A DNA stretch of 64,000 nt from Vibrio sp. D404a (lineage in GTDB: Bacteria; Pseudomonadota; Gammaproteobacteria; Enterobacterales; Vibrionaceae), in NCBI RefSeq assembly GCF_030248535.1, contig NZ_JAHGAJ010000002.1, positions 149,672-213,671 of the forward strand, given 5' to 3'. The notes beneath the pieces were generated by a model, which did no database searches, was not told the origin of the DNA, and saw nothing but the letters and a program-made list of their open reading frames with translations. Positions 9,685 through 19,007 of the stretch are shown one piece after another. Each line of letters begins with the position of its first letter. The first letter of the stretch is position 1. Position numbers and translations under genes: made by a program.

Positions 9685-10214
9685 TAAGGCTCTGATTTTG
9701 AGTAAATCATTGTGCTATCCAGTTCGCCGTTAGGTAAACGCCTTGCGTTACGCAGTTCTGCATCTAGAACGTAACCACAACGCTTCGCGACCAATTGACT
9801 CTTGATATTAGAGCCTGCCATCTTAATCTCTATTCGCTTGGCACCTTTCTCTTCAAAAGCGAATCGTTCGATCATAGCGACAGCTTCAGTGACATATCCG
9901 CAACCTGTTTTCGATGTTCGCAACCAATAACCAATTTCAAAAAATGGCACACTACTATCTCGAACAATGAAGCCAATCGCTCCAATAAAAGTATCATTCT
10001 CTTTCTCAACAATATTGAACCAAAACTCATCATTGAATGCCTGACAGTTCTTTATCGCTTGTTTGGTGTTTGATTCTAAATCTGCTTTGGTGAAAGAATC
10101 ACTAACCCAAGGTAAGAACTCATCAAACTCAGCTCTGCTATTCTGGATGACGTCATACATAGCGTCTATGTAATCCATTGATGGTGGGTTCAACTTAAGA
10201 CTTTCGCTTTCCAT
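9684..10214 (-). CDS. GNAT acetyltransferase, RimJ/RimL type
   Basis: This is a GNAT-fold N-acetyltransferase resembling the ribosomal-protein acetylases RimJ/RimL. It has GAIGFIV at beta-4 and the acetyl-CoA motif region FEIGYWLRTSKTGCGYVTEAV, followed by RCGYVLDAELRNARRLPNG near the C-terminus. The start is placed at the ATG at 10214 because AGGAG lies six bases before it; an upstream in-frame start would add six residues. Length is then 176 residues. It converges on the efflux operon with a shared terminator. The substrate (protein N-terminus or small molecule) is not known. Confidence 0.85.
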   Translation of the reverse strand: MESESLKLNPPSMDYIDAMYDVIQNSRAEFDEFLPWVSDSFTKADLESNTKQAIKNCQAFNDEFWFNIVEKENDTFIGAIGFIVRDSSVPFFEIGYWLRTSKTGCGYVTEAVAMIERFAFEEKGAKRIEIKMAGSNIKSQLVAKRCGYVLDAELRNARRLPNGELDSTMIYSKSEP

Positions 10215-10269
10215 TGCGACTCCTAGATACAACCTTTATGTCACTTAATATGAGCGCGCGGATTAACCG

Positions 10270-10524
10270 TTATTGCTCCACAGCTGACGCTTTTGGCTCC
10301 GGCGCAGACCATTTAATGATGGCTCTCATATTCATCGAAAAGAAGATGATGTTAGCGATAATCATTGCAACGCTTTCAGTCAAATAGCCAACCGCCACCC
10401 AACTTGTGTTGCCGCACATCATCAACACAAATCCGATCCTATTTTTATTGCCTATCTGCCAAATCGCGAGAAAGGTAAGCACCATGGCAACCCAATCGAT
10501 ACCGTAATATTGAAAGTAGTCCAT
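10270..10524 (-). CDS. Small inner-membrane protein, PnuC/SWEET-like fold
   Basis: This 84-residue protein has three predicted hydrophobic segments (about residues 10-25, 30-48 and 52-70) and a short polar C-terminus. The pattern AIWQIGNKNRIGFVLMMCGN followed by a WVAVGYLT stretch resembles a shortened PnuC/YgjV-like membrane protein. A half-transporter that dimerises is possible but is inference. It lies between the GNAT and the HAD gene on the same strand, with 49 bases to the HAD stop. Confidence 0.6.
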   Translation of the reverse strand: MDYFQYYGIDWVAMVLTFLAIWQIGNKNRIGFVLMMCGNTSWVAVGYLTESVAMIIANIIFFSMNMRAIIKWSAPEPKASAVEQ

Positions 10525-10573
10525 CTATCTTCCTTGTTTGTAATCTTCAAGAGCCCAATACAGCAAAGCTAAA

Positions 10574-11239
10574 CTAACTGAGTACGATCAAGTGTTCATG
10601 TAGCTCATCGTATGATTGGATATTGGCGATAGCACCACTGAGGTCATTCTTACCATTAAAGTCATGCTCAATAGCGATAACATCGCAGCCACTGGATTTG
10701 CCTGCAAGTACACCTGCATTCGAATCTTCAAACACAACGGTCTGCTCTGGCGAGGTGTTAAGCTTTTCAAGCGCAAGAATATAGGCTTCCGGATCTGGCT
10801 TATGCTTGGTGACGTGCTCTTGGGTAATAACAAGATCAAACAGATTATCTAACTCCAAAGACGCCAAGATGTTCTCAACCATCCAAGTTGCGGCTGAGCT
10901 CACTACGCCACATTTTTTTCCTGATTTCTTTAAGGCTTCGACATACTCTTTTGCCCCAGAATTCAGTTCAAGACTGGCTCTAAGCAACTCTTCATAGTGC
11001 GCTCGGAAGTAACGATTAAATTCCGTTAGCTCCGGTGAAATTTTGGCATGGTGAAAGAAATGCCCTGTCACAACTTGCCAGCTTTCACCCATCACATCTT
11101 TGTAGATGTTGTGATCGACGATCGAACCGTAGTCGGCACAAGCCATTGCAAGCGCTTGCCCCTTCAAAGGTTCTGAATTAACTAATGTTCCATCCATATC
11201 GAACAGGTACACTTTGTAATCTTTCAACGTTGTCTCCAT
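10574..11239 (-). CDS. HAD-superfamily phosphatase, beta-phosphoglucomutase-like
   Basis: This is a 221-residue HAD hydrolase of the phosphoglycolate phosphatase/beta-phosphoglucomutase group, acting on small phosphorylated metabolites in the cytoplasm. Motif I is YLFDMDGTLVNSEP with the nucleophile and acid aspartates. An alpha-helical cap follows, then motif II (VVSSAA), motif III Lys (KHKPDPEAY) and motif IV (VFEDSNAGVLAG). All catalytic positions appear intact. The exact substrate cannot be inferred from motifs or neighbours. Confidence 0.9.
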   Translation of the reverse strand: METTLKDYKVYLFDMDGTLVNSEPLKGQALAMACADYGSIVDHNIYKDVMGESWQVVTGHFFHHAKISPELTEFNRYFRAHYEELLRASLELNSGAKEYVEALKKSGKKCGVVSSAATWMVENILASLELDNLFDLVITQEHVTKHKPDPEAYILALEKLNTSPEQTVVFEDSNAGVLAGKSSGCDVIAIEHDFNGKNDLSGAIANIQSYDELHEHLIVLS

Positions 11240-11367
11240 TTGTTGTCTAGTGTGGTAACTAATCCATGACTTTAAGTGCGACTAAAATGCCATATGTATT
11301 GAATCATATTAATAATGAAGATGCGGCTCTAGTTATATAACGCCAACCGCATCTCTGTTTCTTCGCT

Positions 11368-11976
11368 CTACTTTAGCTCTTCAGGAATACGACGCCCTTG
11401 ATAGTAATACTCTCGATCATCGTCATTGATTTCTCGTAGCACTCGACAAGGATTACCTACCGCAACAACATTAGCTGGGATGTCTTTGGTTACGATACTG
11501 CCAGCCCCAATAACAGAGTTCTCACCAATCGTAACGCCCGGCAGTACAACCGTGTGGGCGCCAAGCCATACGTTATTGCTGATACGAACGGGAACATTGA
11601 ATTGCGCTGCTTTGAGCCTCAGTTCAGGGCTAATAGGATGTGTACCTGCCGCAATGGTCACATTAGGTGCAATCATCACGTTGTCGCCTATAAATATGTC
11701 TGTGTCATCCACAAGCGTCAGGTTGAAATTCGCATATACATTGTTTCCTAGGTGTGTGTGGCGACCCCAGTTCGCGCGCAGTGGTGGTTCGATGTAACAA
11801 CCCGTTCCTACTTCAGCAAACAGCTGCTTCATAATTTGTTGTCGTTTGTCGCCTTCACTCGGACGAGTGTGGTTAAAATCGTAAAGCACTTCTAAGCATT
11901 GGGTTTGCTCGGCAACCAAATCGACGTCATCACAGTAATAGACCTCTTGGCTGTGCATTTTTGCCTTTATATCCAT
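11368..11976 (-). CDS. Maltose/galactoside O-acetyltransferase family (hexapeptide repeat)
   Basis: This is a left-handed beta-helix acetyltransferase of the Maa/LacA/NodL family that transfers acetyl from acetyl-CoA to sugar hydroxyls. The N-terminal helical cap is followed by hexapeptide turns (LGNNVYANFNLTLVD, IFIGDNVMIAPNVTIAAGTHP) with the catalytic His in AAGTHPISPELR. The C-terminal GNPCRVLREI closes the domain. At 202 residues it is slightly longer than Maa (about 183), mainly at both ends. The start ATG is preceded by AGGT with suitable spacing. It appears to be a single-gene unit. Confidence 0.88.
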   Translation of the reverse strand: MDIKAKMHSQEVYYCDDVDLVAEQTQCLEVLYDFNHTRPSEGDKRQQIMKQLFAEVGTGCYIEPPLRANWGRHTHLGNNVYANFNLTLVDDTDIFIGDNVMIAPNVTIAAGTHPISPELRLKAAQFNVPVRISNNVWLGAHTVVLPGVTIGENSVIGAGSIVTKDIPANVVAVGNPCRVLREINDDDREYYYQGRRIPEELK

Positions 11977-12303
11977 GTTTCAACCTATTTAATAGTGACC
12001 TAAAGCGGTACGAATAATCGATAAATGAATAATTTGAAGCATTTGATGATTATCAAAACGAGACTCGAGATAAGCTTCACACATGTTCCAGCAGATTCTC
12101 ATTCAGATCCCTGATACACAACCAAAGCACTTCAAACTTCGCCACTACATTAGGATTTTGCTAACGCCGATACCAACGTTTTACGCCATCTATGACCAAA
12201 TTCATCAGCGATTTGTGACACAACACAGCTTCGTAAAAAGCTTGTAAATGGCTTGAGGCGCGTGTGTAGAAGGTGATTTTTGTTACCACAGTTCACAATT
12301 GAA
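11977..12303. other. Intergenic stretch without a gene
   Basis: These 327 bases between two minus-strand genes hold the promoter region of the O-acetyltransferase gene. I see no convincing ORF, hairpin or repeat. Confidence 0.6.
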
Positions 12304-12816
12304 TCAGTTCAGCTCGAGAGATACTGTGCTATTCATACGATAGCGTCTAACCGTCCCTTCCGACTCGTCGGTGTAACTTCCAAGATATTCGCCACCACAC
12401 TTCTCAATCACTTTTTGAGAAGCAGGATTATTAACTGAACACGTGACTATCGCTGCTTCCGTGATGGCGTTGTCGCGAACCCATGCCAATAGAAAGGGCG
12501 CGACACCTTTTCCTCGAGCTGTAGGCCTTGTTTCGTACCCAATATGCCCAATCACGTTCTCAACATAATCATTAGTACCTTGTCTCACTCGAATCGCGCC
12601 CAAGATTTGATTCTCTGATACACAATAATAGGTCTTACTAAGCAGATAACCTTCTGGCAATCCTGTGGTGTCTTTTTCACGTCTGATGATGTCAGAAAGG
12701 TGTCCTTCCGGATCTTGCTCTACATCTTGGTATCTGGGAATGCCCGACTCAGAACACTCCTTAGCATAGCTTTCCATCAATGGTGCTAAACCAATGCTCG
12801 CTTCAACTACTTCCAT
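12304..12816 (-). CDS. GNAT acetyltransferase
   Basis: This is a 170-residue single-domain GNAT protein. The acetyl-CoA binding motif A is IGYETRPTARGKGVAPFLLAWV, with the R/Q-x-x-G-x-G/A pattern met by RGKGVA. Motif B follows with CSVNNPASQKVIEKCGGEYLG. The long N-terminal segment (LPEGYLLSKTYYCV) is typical of the uncharacterised GNATs often found in Vibrio superintegron cassettes and chromosomes, though no attC site was recognised beside it. It is a monocistronic minus-strand gene. The substrate is unknown. Confidence 0.85.
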   Translation of the reverse strand: MEVVEASIGLAPLMESYAKECSESGIPRYQDVEQDPEGHLSDIIRREKDTTGLPEGYLLSKTYYCVSENQILGAIRVRQGTNDYVENVIGHIGYETRPTARGKGVAPFLLAWVRDNAITEAAIVTCSVNNPASQKVIEKCGGEYLGSYTDESEGTVRRYRMNSTVSLELN

Positions 12817-13073
12817 GTAAATATCCTCAACGCTAGTCCATTTCCCTTATGTTATTTCATAAAGAGAACAACTCAGCATTTCATCACTGAATAGTTATCC
12901 TTGTTTCATATGAATAACACAGCATCATCATATCACTATAACTTTCAGTAACTTAAATTACTCATCTTTTGAGTGGATCACAAAACATGGGTTAATTTTA
13001 TAAGATGACGCTCTTTGGGATAATCAATTGGCTGGTGTATCGTCCTATAGATTCACGAGTAAACCCCAAACAC
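12817..13073. other. Intergenic stretch without a gene
   Basis: This AT-rich non-coding stretch upstream of the minus-strand GNAT gene lies before the art operon terminator. No further structure is recognised. Confidence 0.5.
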
Positions 13074-13108
13074 AAAAAAGCCCGCAACCTTATCAGGATC
13101 ACGGGCTA
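13074..13108 (-). terminator. Terminator of the arginine transport operon
   Basis: Read on the minus strand, GCCCGtGATCC pairs with GGtTgCGGGC around a TGATAA loop, and six T follow. It lies about 30 bases after the artM stop. Confidence 0.85.
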
Positions 13109-13138
13109 AAGAGTTGGTTTCTACTGTGCTTGGTAGTA

Positions 13139-13807
13139 TTAAGCAGCTTCGAACGCGAGCGCTTTCCTCTCTACTTGGCGGAAAATTAACGTTAGAAGTC
13201 CATTTACGGCTAGGTAGAATGCACCAGCTATACCGAACACAGTTAGTGTGTCATAAGTTTGGCCGTTGATACGCTGCGCGTAGCCCATTAAGTCCATGAT
13301 GGTGATGGTACTCGCGAGTGACGTGCCTTTGAATACCAAAATCACTTCGTTTGAGTAAGCTGGAACCGCTCGGCGCAGTGCATATGGAAGTAGCACTTTA
13401 AGCGTTGCTACTTTGTCCATACCTAACGCTCGACAAGCTTCCCACTGCCCTGCTGGAATCGCGTTGAATGCGCCCTTAAATAGCAGTGTGCTATATGCCG
13501 CGGTGTTCAGAGCTAGAGCTAACATTGCACAAAACCATGGCTGACTTAGCCAAGTCCACATAAAGCTTTCACGAATCCAATCAAACTGACCTGGGCCGTA
13601 ATACACCAAGAAAATTTGAACTAAAAGAGGCGTGCCAGTAAATAAGGTGATGATGCCACGAGTTAGCCAATGGATAGCTGGCAGCCTTAACACCAAAGTA
13701 ACGGTCATCAAAAGCGATAAGATACAGCCGACAAGCAGCGATGCGCCTGTCAGTTGAATACTGGTCACTAGGCCTTCAAGCATTTGAGAGAAGTACTGTT
13801 CATTCAT
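13139..13807 (-). CDS. artM: Arginine ABC transporter permease ArtM
   Basis: This is an inner-membrane permease of the polar amino acid uptake family. It has five hydrophobic segments and the EAA loop EACRALGMDKVATLKVLLPYALRRAVP that contacts the ATPase. Its length of 222 residues equals that of E. coli ArtM as I know it. The start overlaps the end of the upstream permease gene by four bases. It is the last gene of an artP-artJ-artQ-artM operon transcribed leftwards, which supports the arginine assignment over other basic amino acids. Confidence 0.88.
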   Translation of the reverse strand: MNEQYFSQMLEGLVTSIQLTGASLLVGCILSLLMTVTLVLRLPAIHWLTRGIITLFTGTPLLVQIFLVYYGPGQFDWIRESFMWTWLSQPWFCAMLALALNTAAYSTLLFKGAFNAIPAGQWEACRALGMDKVATLKVLLPYALRRAVPAYSNEVILVFKGTSLASTITIMDLMGYAQRINGQTYDTLTVFGIAGAFYLAVNGLLTLIFRQVERKALAFEAA

Positions 13808-14490
13808 GCCATAGCTCCTTTCGCGCCTAAACCTTGGATTGAGTATTTCGCATCAATCACTTTTACTGCTCTTTGCGTAACCAAAGTGATCACTAGGTAA
13901 ATAGCTGCTGCGGTTGCGTACCATGTGAATGCTTCGTGTGTTGCCGCCGAAGTTAATTGTGCTTGCTTTAGTAGATCAGTCACACCAATTAGCGAAACCA
14001 ACGCCGTGTCTTTAAGAAGAACCAGCCACTGGTTAGTTAAACCCGGCAGTGCGTGTCTTACCGCTTGTGGGAGAACAATCTTGAAGAAAGCGTGCGATTG
14101 AGGAATTCCCAGTGCGCTTGCTGCTTCTCTCTGCCCTTTGCTAACGGCTTTTAATGCACCACGCAAAGTCTGAGAAGCGTACGATGCAAAAATAAGTGAC
14201 AGTGCAACAACACCAGATAAAAACGGGCTCACCTCAACGAAATCGCCAGTGACCATAAACAGTACTTGAGTCGAGCCAAAGTAGATAAACAACACGACTA
14301 AGATCTCTGGCAAACCACGAACCATGGTGACAAACGCCGTTGTTGGCCATTTAATTGCGATGCGTCGAGACATCTCTCCACTTGCAAACAGTACAGCTAA
14401 AACTAATCCGACTAATAGGCTGACAAATGCAAGCTGAATGGTCATCCAGCTTGCTTCGACGAGCCCTAGAGAGTAACCCGTTAATTCCAT
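13804..14490 (-). CDS. artQ: Arginine ABC transporter permease ArtQ
   Basis: This is the second permease subunit of the same transporter, 228 residues, with five membrane segments and the EAA loop REAASALGIPQSHAFFKIVLPQA. It pairs with ArtM to form the channel. It overlaps artM by ATGA-type coupling and starts one base after the artJ stop, so all three are certainly co-transcribed. Order and sizes follow the artPIQM arrangement of enterobacteria. Confidence 0.88.
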   Translation of the reverse strand: MELTGYSLGLVEASWMTIQLAFVSLLVGLVLAVLFASGEMSRRIAIKWPTTAFVTMVRGLPEILVVLFIYFGSTQVLFMVTGDFVEVSPFLSGVVALSLIFASYASQTLRGALKAVSKGQREAASALGIPQSHAFFKIVLPQAVRHALPGLTNQWLVLLKDTALVSLIGVTDLLKQAQLTSAATHEAFTWYATAAAIYLVITLVTQRAVKVIDAKYSIQGLGAKGAMA

Positions 14491-14491
14491 A

Positions 14492-15223
14492 TTACTTACC
14501 GAAGTACTTGTTGAAGATTTCGTCGTATTCGCCGTTCGCTTTCACTGCTGCTAGCGCTACGTTTAGTTGGTCAACTAGCTCTTGGTTGCTCTTGTTTACT
14601 GCGATACCAAAGCCATTACCGAAGTACTCTTGGTTAGTTACTTGATCACCAACGTACGTTAGGTTGTCTTGCTTTTTAAACCATTCAGCCACAACCGCTG
14701 TGTCACCAAATACTGAATCGATACGACCGTTTTTCATGTCGATGAATGCATCTTGGTAGCTTGAGTAAGGTACTGCAGTTACGCCAGTCATCTGCTCTAG
14801 TAGGTAGCTTTGGTGTGTTGAACCGTTTTGAACGCCAACACGCTTGCCTTCTAGTGCTGCTTGGTCAGCAACTTTACCCTCGATAGAAATGAACGCAGCA
14901 GAGTTATCGTAGTAAGCGTTAGAGAAGTTCACCTGCTTTAGACGAGCATCAGTAATATCCATCGCCGAAATTGCCGCGTCGTAACGCTTGAATTTAAGTG
15001 CAGGGATCAGGCTATCAAATGCTTGGTTGTGGAATGTACATTTCGCTTGCATCTCTTCACACAGCGCATTGGCTAGGTCAACGTCGAAACCTTGGATTTG
15101 GTTGTTTTCATCCATGAACTCGAATGGTGCGTAAGTCGCTTCCATTGCGAATTTGATCTCTTGTTGCGCTGCTACGTTGAAAGAAGCAAGGCCGATAAGT
15201 GAAGCTAGTAGAATCTTTTTCAT
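14492..15223 (-). CDS. artJ: Arginine-binding periplasmic protein (ArtI/ArtJ)
   Basis: This is the periplasmic solute-binding component, 243 residues. A signal peptide (MKKILLASLIGLASFNVAAQ) is cleaved after AAQ or nearby. The mature protein starts with the family pattern EIKFAMEATYAPFEFMDENN and GFDVDLANALCEEM, and has a Cys pair (in NALCEEM and CTFHNQAF) like other arginine/lysine-binding proteins. GRIDSVFGDTAVVAEW and GNGFGIAV are the second-lobe signature. A 104-base gap separates it from artP, leaving room for an internal promoter or processing site. ArtI and ArtJ cannot be told apart by eye. Confidence 0.87.
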   Translation of the reverse strand: MKKILLASLIGLASFNVAAQQEIKFAMEATYAPFEFMDENNQIQGFDVDLANALCEEMQAKCTFHNQAFDSLIPALKFKRYDAAISAMDITDARLKQVNFSNAYYDNSAAFISIEGKVADQAALEGKRVGVQNGSTHQSYLLEQMTGVTAVPYSSYQDAFIDMKNGRIDSVFGDTAVVAEWFKKQDNLTYVGDQVTNQEYFGNGFGIAVNKSNQELVDQLNVALAAVKANGEYDEIFNKYFGK

Positions 15224-15327
15224 TTTGTTACTCCGAATACTGTGTAATTGCGGCCTGTGGCCATTCTTATAATTTGATTGTTTTAATCGATGTTGTGTTT
15301 TTACTTAATCTAATATCGTGCGCTGAT

Positions 15328-16056
15328 CTAATGAGTGAGATACTCGGCAAACTCCGGAGTCTGCGGGTTGATAAACGCATCGCTCGTGCCGTGCTCTACG
15401 ATGTACCCTTTTTCAAGGTAGAGAACATGGCTGGCAATCTTTTTCGCGAAATCGACTTCATGAGTGACCACCACTTGGGTGATGCCAGTTCCGCTTAACT
15501 CTTTAATAATGCTGACAACTTGATTGGTAATTTCAGGATCAAGCGCAGCGGTTGGTTCATCAAACAGCAACACATCTGGCTTCATCATCAAGGCACGTGC
15601 AATCGCGACACGTTGTTGCTGACCACCTGAAAGTTTTAGCGGCCATGCATCGGCTTTGTCCGCTAATTGCAGCGTTTCGAGAACCTTCTTAGCCTGAGCA
15701 ATCGCCTCTTGTTTATCCATTCCTGCAACTTTAACTGGCGCTTCAATCAGGTTTTCAATCACCGTCATGTGTGGCCAAAGGTTGTACTGCTGGAAAACCA
15801 TGCCTACTTTACGACGAAGTTGCAGGCCCTGTTTCTCTGGGATAGAGCCGGAAAAATCAAACGATTCACTAGCAATCTCTAGTTGGCCATCGTCTGCAAT
15901 TTCCAACAGGTTTAATACACGAAGCAACGAGCTTTTACCGGCACCACTTGGGCCAAGTAAAACCAGTGTTTCACCGCTTTCGCAATTGAACGAAATATCG
16001 TGAAGAACTTGGGTGTCGCCGTACGATTTGTTGATGCTCTTTACTTGAATACTCAT
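15328..16056 (-). CDS. artP: Arginine ABC transporter ATP-binding protein ArtP
   Basis: This is the ATPase of the arginine importer. It has Walker [10 protein letters not shown], the Q-loop region [16 protein letters not shown], signature [15 protein letters not shown], Walker [13 protein letters not shown] and the switch His in [11 protein letters not shown] place the start at the ATG at 16056 ([13 protein letters not shown]), because this gives the 242 residues and N-terminus of ArtP; an in-frame ATG 15 bases upstream has no obvious ribosome site. It is the first gene of the operon, with a candidate ArgR box upstream. Confidence 0.88.
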   Translation of the reverse strand: MSIQVKSINKSYGDTQVLHDISFNCESGETLVLLGPSGAGKSSLLRVLNLLEIADDGQLEIASESFDFSGSIPEKQGLQLRRKVGMVFQQYNLWPHMTVIENLIEAPVKVAGMDKQEAIAQAKKVLETLQLADKADAWPLKLSGGQQQRVAIARALMMKPDVLLFDEPTAALDPEITNQVVSIIKELSGTGITQVVVTHEVDFAKKIASHVLYLEKGYIVEHGTSDAFINPQTPEFAEYLTH

Positions 16057-16517
16057 GCCAAAATACTGCATTAATTGTCATTTGTTGGTTATTCTATTCA
16101 TTCAGACTTTTTATGCAAGAAAAATGTATAAAAATTTACTTTGTTGAATTTTTGTAACAAACATTGCGCAAAATGTAGGCTATTTATCTGGTCGTGTAAG
16201 TTTCTAATCTATCTCATTGAATTAGAAGCAAGGCGATTAAATTAGCAAACGTTTGAACGCAGTTTTATAAAACAAGGCTTTGATAATGACGATCTCTTTG
16301 CGTTAAGAAAAATAGAGATGTTCGGTGAATAAATATTGGAGGATTCAACTCGAAACGAGTTATGAATACCCACATAATCAGGTGTGAGATGGTTTAAAAT
16401 AAACGCGGTGAGTCATATAGTTAGAGAAGTAGTAATCCCCAAGATCAGCTTGTATCGCACATTACAACCAGCGATAACGTGCTTTAATGGGTTATCAATC
16501 AATACTAAGGTAGTCTA
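16057..16517. other. Divergent intergenic region between artP and the ABC exporter gene
   Basis: This stretch of about 460 bases holds both promoters, the candidate ARG box and a perfect 10-base palindrome CAAACGTTTG at 16246-16255 that resembles a LacI/PurR-type operator core. No ORF with a ribosome site is seen. Confidence 0.5.
16123..16140 (-). promoter_or_regulatory. Candidate ARG box (ArgR operator) upstream of artP
   Basis: TGTATaaaaATTTA at 16125-16138 matches eight of ten informative bases of the ArgR half-site consensus TGAATwwwwATTCA, in the promoter region of artP. A second, weaker TGAAT half-site starts 20 bases further on. E. coli art genes are known to be ArgR-controlled; binding here is inferred. 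Confidence 0.45.
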
Positions 16518-18323
16518 ATGTCCGACCCTGCTTCTACGCTTGAAGAGCAAACCACACCGCCACCGGAACAAACAAAAAAGAGCTTAAAGATCTTGCTTGA
16601 GCTATTTCAGTTCATTAAGCCATACCGAGGAAAAGTGGCCATTGCGCTGATAGCTTTGATTTTTACCGCAAGTCTTACGCTTACTGTCGGTCATGGTGTG
16701 CGTATTCTTATCGACCAAGGCTTTACCCAACGTTCAACCGATGAGCTGGGGAACGCGATTCAATTTATGTTGGTGATCATTGGTTTGATCTCTGTCGGGA
16801 CCTTCTTCCGCTTCTATCTGGTTTCATCGGTTGGTGAGCGTGTCAGTGCCGATATACGCTTAGCAGTGTTCAAGCATGTGGTCTCGCTGCACCCGAGCTA
16901 TTTTGAAACCAACGGCAGTGGTGACATTATGTCGCGTATCACTACTGACACTACCCTGCTACAGAGCATTATTGGCTCATCGTTTTCAATGGCGATGCGC
17001 AGCGCGTTGATGTGTATTGGCGCAGTGATCATGCTGTTTGCGACCAATATCAAACTCACCCTGATCGTATTAGCATCGGTTCCGTTTGTTCTAGTGCCTA
17101 TCTTGGTTTATGGCAGACGTGTGAGAGCCCTTTCTCGTCAGAGCCAGGATTCAATGGCAGATGTTGGATCTTATGCAGGCGAAGCCATTGAACATATTAA
17201 AACCGTACAGAGCTATAGCCATGAACAGCAAGAAATCAGTTCGTTTGGCAAAGAGGTAGAGAAAGCCTACGAGATTGGTCGTCAGCGCGTTAAACAGCGT
17301 GCGATTCTAATCTCCGGCGTGATTCTGATTGTATTCAGTGCTATCTCAGGAATGCTTTGGGTTGGTGGTAGTGATGTAATTAATGGCACTATGTCGGCAG
17401 GTGATTTGGGCGCATTTGTATTTTACGCAATCATGGTCGCCTCATCGCTTGGTACCATCTCTGAAGTCATGGGTGAACTTCAACGTGCAGCCGGTGCAAC
17501 TGAAAGGCTGATTGAGATTTTGCATGTTGAGAGTCATATTGTTGCGCCTGTTAGTCATCCTCAAACAACCAAAGGATTAGCGGCGGAAGTAGCTTTCAAT
17601 AATGTCACCTTTAGCTACCCTTCTCGCCCAGATGATCCAGCTACGACGGCTCTCACGATGACAGCGGAAGAAGGAAAAGTATTGGCGCTCGTTGGGCCTT
17701 CCGGTGCCGGTAAAACAACCTTGTTCGAACTACTACAACGATTCTACGACCCACAAGTTGGCAGCGTTACACTTGGTGGCGTGCCTCTTCATCAGTTTGA
17801 CCCTAATGAGCTACGTTCACAAATGGCATTAGTACCACAACAACCTGCATTATTTAGCCACGATGTGTTCCACAATATTCGTTACGGGAATCCTAGTGCG
17901 ACCGATGAAGAAGTTATTGCAGCCGCGAAGAAAGCCCATGCTCACGACTTTATTATGTCGCTACCTGAAGGCTACAACAGCTTTTTAGGTGAGCGCGGTG
18001 TCCGCTTATCTGGAGGACAACGCCAACGTATCGCGATAGCTCGTGCGATCCTAAAGGATCCGAATATTTTATTATTAGACGAGGCCACCAGCGCACTTGA
18101 TAGTGAAAGTGAGCACCATGTTCAGCAAGCTCTTGAAGAACTTATGAAAGGTCGAACTACACTCATCATCGCCCACCGACTTTCTACCATCAAACACGCC
18201 GATCAAATTGCCGTGCTTGACCAAGGTAAGCTAGTCGATCTGGGCAATCACGACTCGCTCATGCAGAGCTGCGAACTTTATCAGAGACTGGTGGAGTTAC
18301 AGTTTAAACACGTCCGCGGATAG
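16518..18323 (+). CDS. ABC exporter half-transporter (MsbA/ABCB type)
   Basis: This is a fused membrane and ATPase half-transporter of 601 residues that should act as a homodimeric exporter of lipids or drugs in the inner membrane. Six hydrophobic segments fill about residues 35-330. The nucleotide-binding domain has Walker A ALVGPSGAGKTT (about 393), signature RLSGGQRQRIAIARA (about 497), Walker B ILLLDEATSALD (about 520) and the H-loop IIAHRLSTI. The ATG at 16518 follows AAGGT. It is longer at the N-terminus than MsbA (a polar stretch rich in T, P and E), and essential lipid A flipping is unlikely because msbA normally sits beside lpxK. The substrate is unknown. Confidence 0.9.
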   Translation: MSDPASTLEEQTTPPPEQTKKSLKILLELFQFIKPYRGKVAIALIALIFTASLTLTVGHGVRILIDQGFTQRSTDELGNAIQFMLVIIGLISVGTFFRFYLVSSVGERVSADIRLAVFKHVVSLHPSYFETNGSGDIMSRITTDTTLLQSIIGSSFSMAMRSALMCIGAVIMLFATNIKLTLIVLASVPFVLVPILVYGRRVRALSRQSQDSMADVGSYAGEAIEHIKTVQSYSHEQQEISSFGKEVEKAYEIGRQRVKQRAILISGVILIVFSAISGMLWVGGSDVINGTMSAGDLGAFVFYAIMVASSLGTISEVMGELQRAAGATERLIEILHVESHIVAPVSHPQTTKGLAAEVAFNNVTFSYPSRPDDPATTALTMTAEEGKVLALVGPSGAGKTTLFELLQRFYDPQVGSVTLGGVPLHQFDPNELRSQMALVPQQPALFSHDVFHNIRYGNPSATDEEVIAAAKKAHAHDFIMSLPEGYNSFLGERGVRLSGGQRQRIAIARAILKDPNILLLDEATSALDSESEHHVQQALEELMKGRTTLIIAHRLSTIKHADQIAVLDQGKLVDLGNHDSLMQSCELYQRLVELQFKHVRG

Positions 18324-18471
18324 CTCAGGGCTTGATGAGTATTTGCTCATCGGTCACAAGTCACAGCTCGCCATTTTCAATGTTGCAGCAATGTTAAAAT
18401 GGCGATAGTGTTTTTATTCCAATAACTCATGATTTCTCAAAGATCATTCTAACCACAATAAGAGAGTCTGC

Positions 18472-18936
18472 ATGGAAGCACTATTATCTGAATACCCTGT
18501 AATCACTGAAATCCCCGTGGCTTGGGGAGAGATGGACGCACTCAATCACGTGAACAACGCGGTCTACTTTCGCTATTTTGAAACCGCTCGCTTAGACTTT
18601 TTCAAGCACGTTGAGCTGATGGAAGAGATGGCTGTCACTAAAGTTGGCCCAGTACTCGGTGATACTTACTGTAAGTATTTCCGCCCAGTCACCTACCCTG
18701 ACACATTATTAGTCGGTTCAAAAGTGACAGAAGTTCAAGACGACCGTTTTACTATGGAATACGCTATCGTCAGTAAGGCGCAGCAGAAAGTCACCACCAT
18801 CGGCACAGCCACTATAGTTATGTTTGACTTTGCATCCAATCAAAAAGCACTACTCTCTGTTCGACTGCTCAATGAAATTCAGAAGATGAGCACACTTAAA
18901 AGCCCATGCTTTAAGCAAGAAACAGTCGCTGAATAA
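18472..18936 (+). CDS. Acyl-CoA thioesterase, 4HBT hotdog family
   Basis: This 154-residue hotdog-fold protein hydrolyses acyl-CoA thioesters. The 4-hydroxybenzoyl-CoA thioesterase signature WGEMDALNHVNNAVYFRYFE is intact, with Asp22, His26 and Glu37 as the likely catalytic set. It stands alone between the ABC exporter and a strong terminator. The acyl chain preference cannot be read. YbgC of the Tol-Pal operon is a relative, but the context here is different. Confidence 0.88.
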   Translation: MEALLSEYPVITEIPVAWGEMDALNHVNNAVYFRYFETARLDFFKHVELMEEMAVTKVGPVLGDTYCKYFRPVTYPDTLLVGSKVTEVQDDRFTMEYAIVSKAQQKVTTIGTATIVMFDFASNQKALLSVRLLNEIQKMSTLKSPCFKQETVAE

Positions 18937-18958
18937 CTAGATACATTTTAAAGGATTA

Positions 18959-18993
18959 ACAAAGGCCACTCGATTGAGTGGCCTTTGTCATTT
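18959..18993. terminator. Bidirectional rho-independent terminator
   Basis: AAAGGCCACTC, loop GATT, GAGTGGCCTTT is an 11-base perfect stem between the thioesterase gene and the convergent U32 gene. A-rich and T-rich flanks make it usable from both sides. Confidence 0.88.
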
Positions 18994-19007
18994 AGGAGTG
19001 TGTCGGA

